Shown: positions 59,338 to 64,000 of the stretch, piece by piece | Layout: every line of letters starts with the position of its first letter | Position numbering within the stretch: the first letter of the stretch is position 1 | Assembly: GCA_964007475.1 (NCBI GenBank) | Contig: OZ023274.1 | Coordinates: 79,247,303-79,311,302 of the forward strand | Direction of reading: 5' to 3' | DNA from: Hybos culiciformis | Taxonomy: Eukaryota; Arthropoda; Insecta; Diptera; Hybotidae | DNA: 64,000 bases | The notes under the pieces: generated by a model | What the model saw: the letters and a program-made list of their open reading frames with translations, nothing else | Database searches by the model: none | Told to the model about the DNA's origin: nothing | Made by a program: the position numbers and the translations under genes

Positions 59338-59397
59338 TATTCTAAACATAAGTTTCAAACGTTAGAAGAAAGTAAGCTCATTTTAAGTAGAAATAAA

Positions 59398-59910
59398 ATA
59401 TTTATTTCGATACTAAAAAAAATATAAATTGTTTTTAAAATAAACAAAAAAATTAATTTTGATCTCACGCTTCCTATTCTTAGTCCTACGAATTAATCAT
59501 CTGATATTGGTATAATTTTCATTGCTCCATCTTCTCATTTCGATATTTATTTTACTGTTTTCAAACTTTGATATTATCATTACTATTGTCAAATAAAATA
59601 ATTTATAACGTTTAACGGGAGTTTGGTGCGAATACTTGTACTTTATTCGACATTAAAGTTTAAGTTTGCCGATGTAAAACCCTTGTAAAAAAAAAATTTA
59701 GGGTCAGTGCATATTAGACAAGAAAGTGTAAAAATAGAGCCGGTTGACTTCTAGAATTAGTGAACTTGGCTAATAAGGTTTTGGGTCCATCATTAAATGA
59801 AACGTCGGGATTTTAACGTGCTGGCCTGAAAGGAAAAAAATAATGCTTTAACTAGGCCAAACGGCAAACTAGAAACATGGAATCTGATTAATGAAATGCA
59901 AAAGGTTTTT
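59398..59910 (-). repeat. Duplicated 3'-flank block of the orphan gene family, copy B
   Basis: Matches 43560-43930 in the same orientation but with a longer middle part. The conserved minus-strand acceptor (TTTTTCCTTTCAG before GCCAGCAC, exon start at 59825) is retained, while the frame open in copy A meets a stop almost at once here. Confidence 0.6.
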
Positions 59911-60948
59911 GAGTTGCGTAATGGAAATTGAAATATTTTACCTGTTATACTCAACGGTGTTCAGTTGCGAAAAATTTGAAGAATGCTGATTATTGGAAAT
60001 TGGTATTTGACTAATAATTACATCGCTTGATAAACATGTATCTTTATTTGGAACCCGTTTATCATTGGAATTTATTATATGACTTGTTATATCGAGTTGT
60101 AAAGGTCTGTTGATGACTTTAATATGGTCTGTTGAAGAAGTACAAAAAAGTTAGAGCTAGGAACTTGAACTAACTTCATTAATGAAATTTAGCTCTTTTA
60201 ATTTTTTTTTTTTGTAAATGTCTTTCGAAAGAACTGTTTTTATTTGGAAACTATTGATTATTGGAACTTGATGTATAACTTGTTCAAACTTCTGTTGCGT
60301 TGTTGTTGAATTCTTTTAAAGAGGCACAATTAGAATTAGAACTGCAACTATCTCAACTTCATAAATGAAATTTAATTCTTTTACATTTCTTTCTAAAACC
60401 TCCTCAGGGTTTGAAGACCGTTGATTATTGGAATGTGGTATTTGTTTCGCTTCATCATTTTGTAAAAGTCTTTCACAAGAACTATTGTTATTTGAAAACA
60501 TTGATTGTTAGAATTAGGTAAATGACTTGCTCCATCACTTAACAGACGTCTGTCCGAAGGGCTGTCATTATTTGAAGAACTTTGATCATTAGATTAATTT
60601 TGAACTAATTACCTACAACACTTTTCGGAAGCTTTTTTTCTTTTGGAGAGAGTTATTCATTGGAATTTGGTATATGAATTTATTCATTGTTCTGTAAACG
60701 TCTCTCGATGTTTTCGAAAGATTCTATTGAAGAATCACAACATAGAAGAGCTAAAAATTGAACACAATTTATTAGAACAATTTTGAACAACTTGAAAAAA
60801 TCTTTCGTAGACAATAAGTCATTAAAATTTCATACATTATTCTGTTAACGGCTTTCCCAAGAGTTATCATTATTTGGTATATTAAGAATTTGATATATTT
60901 TACCACATTCTAAAGAACTTTGTGAAAATATCTCATTATTTGAAAAGT
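59911..60948 (-). pseudogene. Decayed C-terminal repeats of orphan gene B
   Basis: Minus-strand translations in shifting frames recover pieces of the family's C-terminal unit, for example FSNNNSSCERLLQNDEAKQI at about 60440-60500 and SSLECGKIYQILNIPNN near 60890, next to stops. These parallel the intact ESCL / RDEAN / IPNN pattern in gene A. So gene B's original C-terminal repeats continue here but are no longer readable in one frame. Confidence 0.6.
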
Positions 60949-63900
60949 TTAGTCTTCGTAATTTGATATTAGACTTGTTCTTTCGCGCTGTAAACGTCCT
61001 TCGAGGCCTTCTAACAATTTTATTAAAGATATAAATTCATTAAGCAAATATGTTCTTTGTTGTAAACCATTTTGTGAGAGTCTTTTTGAAGGACTTTTAT
61101 TACTTGGTAAACGTCTCTCTGAAAAACTGTTATTATTTAATGTATTTGGTATTTGATCTGCTCCACCTCTTTGGAAGCAACTTTCTGGAAAGCTATCACT
61201 TTTTAAAGAAGTTGTTTTTTCGGGTTCTAAACGTCTTTCGAGATCTTCTGAGAATATAATCAAATAGGCTATAAGATTAAAAAAATTTATGTTTTGTTGT
61301 AAAACTTTTTGTATGCCATTTGAAGACCGTTGATTGGAATTTGGTCTTGATGCGCTTGAATCTCTTGGGTTACGCGTATGCGGTTCATACGTTTGTGATC
61401 TTGTTTTCCGTCCTGGTCCTGAATCTATTTCGGAACTATCACACTTTCTGTTACCTTTTGCTGTATCTCTGGCATGCTCTCGAAGGTTACTGAGGTGTGG
61501 ATTATAGCCGCAAATTTTAGATTCGTAATTAGATGCGCTTAAGGTTTTTGTATTTCGCGTATGCGGCACATTCTTTGACGATCTTGAGCTAGGTTTTGGA
61601 CCCATTGCAGTGTTGTCGCTCGTCGGTGACAGATTGTTTCTATTACAGCTGGAAATATTCGAGTCATAATTAGATGCGCTTGAAACTCTTCGACGTTGCT
61701 TATCGGATGCATGCTTTGGTGATCTTGTTCTGGATAATGGTGCTGGACCAATTTCAGTATTTTCATAAGTCTGTGGCACAGCAGCTGATCTTGTTTTCTG
61801 TCCGCATGCAATGCCAGTTTTCGCACGTCTTGTGCGCGATTCTGGTACTGAACTCATTTCAGTATTTTCGGACGTTTGCAGTACCACTGATCCTCTTTTT
61901 GTTCCGTATGTACTGACAGGTTGTGCTGCACTTCCAGAACAATATGAAGCGTTTGAGGTTTTTGAATTTCGTGCGTACGGGATATCCGTTGAAGAGCTTG
62001 TGCATGGTACTGGTCCTGGATTCATTTCAGTATTTTCACACGTCTGTGGGACTCCTGATCTTATTTTTGGTCCACATGTACTGTTAGCTTTCACTGCACT
62101 TCTGGATAATTCTGCATTACACTTGCAAATATTGGATTCATAGTTTGATGAGTTTGTGGTTTTTGGATTTCGCGTATGCGGCACACCCATTAGGGATTTT
62201 TTGTTCGTTGCTGGTTCTGGACCGATATCAGTGCTGTCGTACGTCTGTGCAATTTGCTTTCTATTACAACTGGAAATATTCGTATCATAGTTAGATGCGC
62301 GGAAAACTCTTGGCTTACGTGTATGCGGACCATCGGTTGGTGGGTCTGGATCCATTTCAGTATTTGCACACGTCTGTGAGACTGGTGATCTTGTTTCTAG
62401 TTCGCATGTATTGTCAGGTTTCGCTCCACTTGTGGAACATTCTGACGCGCTACTAAGGTCTTCATTATACGTGCAAATGTTCGATTCACTATTAGATGCG
62501 TTTGTGGTTATTGAATTTCGCGAGTACAGGATATTCGCTGCCGATCTTGAGCTCGGTCTTGCTTCTGGATCCATTGCAGTACTGTCGCATGTCGGAGATA
62601 GATTGTTCCTATTACAGCAGCTAATATTTGAGTCATACTTAGAAGCGTTAGAGGTTCTTGAACTTCGAGCGTGTGGGATATCCGTTGGTGGTCTTGAGCA
62701 TGGTACTACTTCTCGATTCATTTCCGTATTTGCACATGTCTGTGGGACTGGTGATCTTGTTTTTGGTTCGCATAAACTGTCAGGTTTCGCTTCTATTTCG
62801 GAACATTCTGAAGTGCTACTAAGGTCTATATCATACGTGCAAATGTTCAATTCATTATTAGATACGTTTGAGGTTATTGAATTTCGTGAGTACAAGATAT
62901 CCGTTGCAGATCTTGAGTTCAATCTTGCTTCTGGATCCATTGCAGTACTTTCGCCCATCCGAGGTAGATTATAGCAGGGAATATTTGAGTCATACTTAGA
63001 AGCGCTTGAAACTCTTGGTTTTCGCTCGTTTGAAACATCCGTTGGTGGCCTTGTGCACGGTAATGGTTCTGGATCCATTTCAGTACTTTCGCATGTCTGC
63101 GGGACTGCTAATCTTGTTTTTGGTTCGCATGTACTGTCAGCTTTCGCTGTACTTTTGGAAAATTCTTGATTGTTACTTAAGTCTGCATAACATCTGCAAA
63201 TGTTCGATTCACAATTATATGCGTTTTTGGTTTCTGAATTTCGTGAATGCGGCACTTCCTTTGATAATCTTGATCTCGGTCTTGGTTCTGGGCCCATTGC
63301 AGTGCTATAATACTTCGATGGGATGAGCTTCCGGGAAACATCCGTTGATGGCCTTGTGCGTGGTACTGGTCCTGACCTCGGCCCCATTTCAGTACTTTCG
63401 CATGTCTGTGGGGCTGCTGATTTTGTGCTGTCAGCTTTCGATGTACTTTTGGAAAATTCTCTAAAGTTACTGAGATCTACATTACAGCTGCGCTGCGAAT
63501 GCGGCGCAACCTTTGCTGATCTTGAGCTCGGTCTTCGTTGTGGGCTCATTGCAGTGTTGTCGTACGTCGATGGGATATGCTTCCGGGAAACATCAGTTGG
63601 TGGCCTTTTGCGTGTTACTGGTTCTGGTACTGGTACTGGTTCTGATACTGGTACTGGTTCTGGTCCTGGCCCCGGCCTCGGCATCATGTCAGTACTTTCG
63701 CATACCTGTGGGACTGCTGATCTTGTTTTTGATCCGTATGTGTTGTCAGCTTTCGCTGTACTCCTGGAAAATTCTCGAGCTTTGCTGTGAACATTACAGC
63801 TGCAAATGTTATTTGATTTTCGCGTATGCGGCACATCCGTTTGGGATCTTGAGCTCTGTTTTGGTTCTGGGCCCATTGCAGTGCTGTCTTGAGTTGGTGG

Positions 63901-64000
63901 GATTTGCTTCCGGGAAACATCCGTTGGTGGCCTATTACGTGTTACTGGTTCTGGTACTGGTTCTGATACTGGTACTGGTTCTGGCCCTGGTCCCGGCCTC
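60949..64000 (-). CDS. Orphan tandem-repeat protein B, paralogue of A, partial (5' end beyond window)
   Basis: The frame is open from the window edge at 64000 to a TAA at 60949-60951, more than 1000 codons. Repeats resemble gene A (SNYDSNISSCNRN, CSCN/CTYN cores, STAKADSTCEPKTRSAVPQTCE, MGPEPRPSSRSxxxVPHTRN) but are more diverged from each other. Near the window edge there are Pro/Glu/Val stretches (PVPVSEPVPVPEPV), themselves duplicated at 63580-63690 and 63930-64000. The C-terminal part has two helical units (LQQNINFFNLIAYLIIF; LLNEFISLIKLLEGLEGRL) equivalent to the three in gene A. It then stops at SNYED, exactly where gene A reads on through its Ser-rich segment. The first exon should lie beyond 64000. 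Function unknown. Confidence 0.65.
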   Translation of the reverse strand, partial: RPGPGPEPVPVSEPVPEPVTRNRPPTDVSRKQIPPTQDSTAMGPEPKQSSRSQTDVPHTRKSNNICSCNVHSKAREFSRSTAKADNTYGSKTRSAVPQVCESTDMMPRPGPGPEPVPVSEPVPVPEPVTRKRPPTDVSRKHIPSTYDNTAMSPQRRPSSRSAKVAPHSQRSCNVDLSNFREFSKSTSKADSTKSAAPQTCESTEMGPRSGPVPRTRPSTDVSRKLIPSKYYSTAMGPEPRPRSRLSKEVPHSRNSETKNAYNCESNICRCYADLSNNQEFSKSTAKADSTCEPKTRLAVPQTCESTEMDPEPLPCTRPPTDVSNERKPRVSSASKYDSNIPCYNLPRMGESTAMDPEARLNSRSATDILYSRNSITSNVSNNELNICTYDIDLSSTSECSEIEAKPDSLCEPKTRSPVPQTCANTEMNREVVPCSRPPTDIPHARSSRTSNASKYDSNISCCNRNNLSPTCDSTAMDPEARPSSRSAANILYSRNSITTNASNSESNICTYNEDLSSASECSTSGAKPDNTCELETRSPVSQTCANTEMDPDPPTDGPHTRKPRVFRASNYDTNISSCNRKQIAQTYDSTDIGPEPATNKKSLMGVPHTRNPKTTNSSNYESNICKCNAELSRSAVKANSTCGPKIRSGVPQTCENTEMNPGPVPCTSSSTDIPYARNSKTSNASYCSGSAAQPVSTYGTKRGSVVLQTSENTEMSSVPESRTRRAKTGIACGQKTRSAAVPQTYENTEIGPAPLSRTRSPKHASDKQRRRVSSASNYDSNISSCNRNNLSPTSDNTAMGPKPSSRSSKNVPHTRNTKTLSASNYESKICGYNPHLSNLREHARDTAKGNRKCDSSEIDSGPGRKTRSQTYEPHTRNPRDSSASRPNSNQRSSNGIQKVLQQNINFFNLIAYLIIFSEDLERRLEPEKTTSLKSDSFPESCFQRGGADQIPNTLNNNSFSERRLPSNKSPSKRLSQNGLQQRTYLLNEFISLIKLLEGLEGRLQRERTSLISNYED

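Noticed and set aside
61050..63790. Plus-strand open frames across orphan genes A and B
   Set aside because: They are complementary shadows of the repeat coding sequence, with no coherent product.
1..64000. tRNA genes, rRNA, CRISPR arrays, bacterial operons
   Set aside because: I found no tRNA-like B box in a cloverleaf context and no spaced identical repeats of CRISPR type; spliced eukaryotic genes throughout rule out a prokaryotic origin.

Overview
The window is insect nuclear DNA. It is very A+T-rich, with spliced genes using GT-AG introns, long homopolymer runs and many short transposons flanked by target-site duplications. The recognisable genes are a yellow/MRJP-family gene, two ZIP zinc transporters, COQ10 and the axonemal protein IQCA1/DRC11. 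The yellow gene points to an insect; the order cannot be fixed from this sequence.

Layout. 71-1867 (-): a complete four-exon yellow-family gene. 1868-6233: AT-rich intergenic DNA. 6234-28959 (-): a ZIP zinc transporter whose last exon (6234-6406) is separated from the rest by an intron of about 20.7 kb. Inside that intron, on the same strand, lies a complete intronless ZIP paralogue (7867-9486). The intron also holds one copy of a 1.34-kb foldback element (12474-13811) and a near-consensus metal-response element. 28960-33450: gene-free. 33451-34117 (-) COQ10 and 34579-37414 (+) IQCA1/DRC11 are divergent across a short shared promoter. 37415-45858: gene-poor and full of inverted-repeat elements, including a hAT-type element with a clear 8-bp duplication (44131-44754).

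45859-64000: a local cluster of an orphan repeat-protein family on the minus strand. Gene A (45859-50977) has a helical first exon and a 4.2-kb exon of about 15 repeats. Gene A' (52832-53332) has only the first-exon domain. Gene B (60949 to beyond the window) is a partial paralogue with an eroded C-terminus. A 3'-flanking block with a conserved splice acceptor is repeated behind both A and B, so the cluster arose by tandem duplication. Several non-autonomous DNA transposons have since inserted: a 62-bp MITE in an intron, a second hAT-type element, and TA- and TTAA-flanked elements. The second copy of the 1.34-kb foldback element (57988-59337) is inverted relative to the first.

The two ZIP proteins likely share a zinc-uptake role. 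COQ10 and IQCA1 are unrelated neighbours. The orphan cluster has no function that I can name. Exon boundaries were derived by hand from splice signals and reading-frame phase; in the yellow, ZIP, COQ10 and IQCA1 models the summed exon lengths are exact multiples of three.
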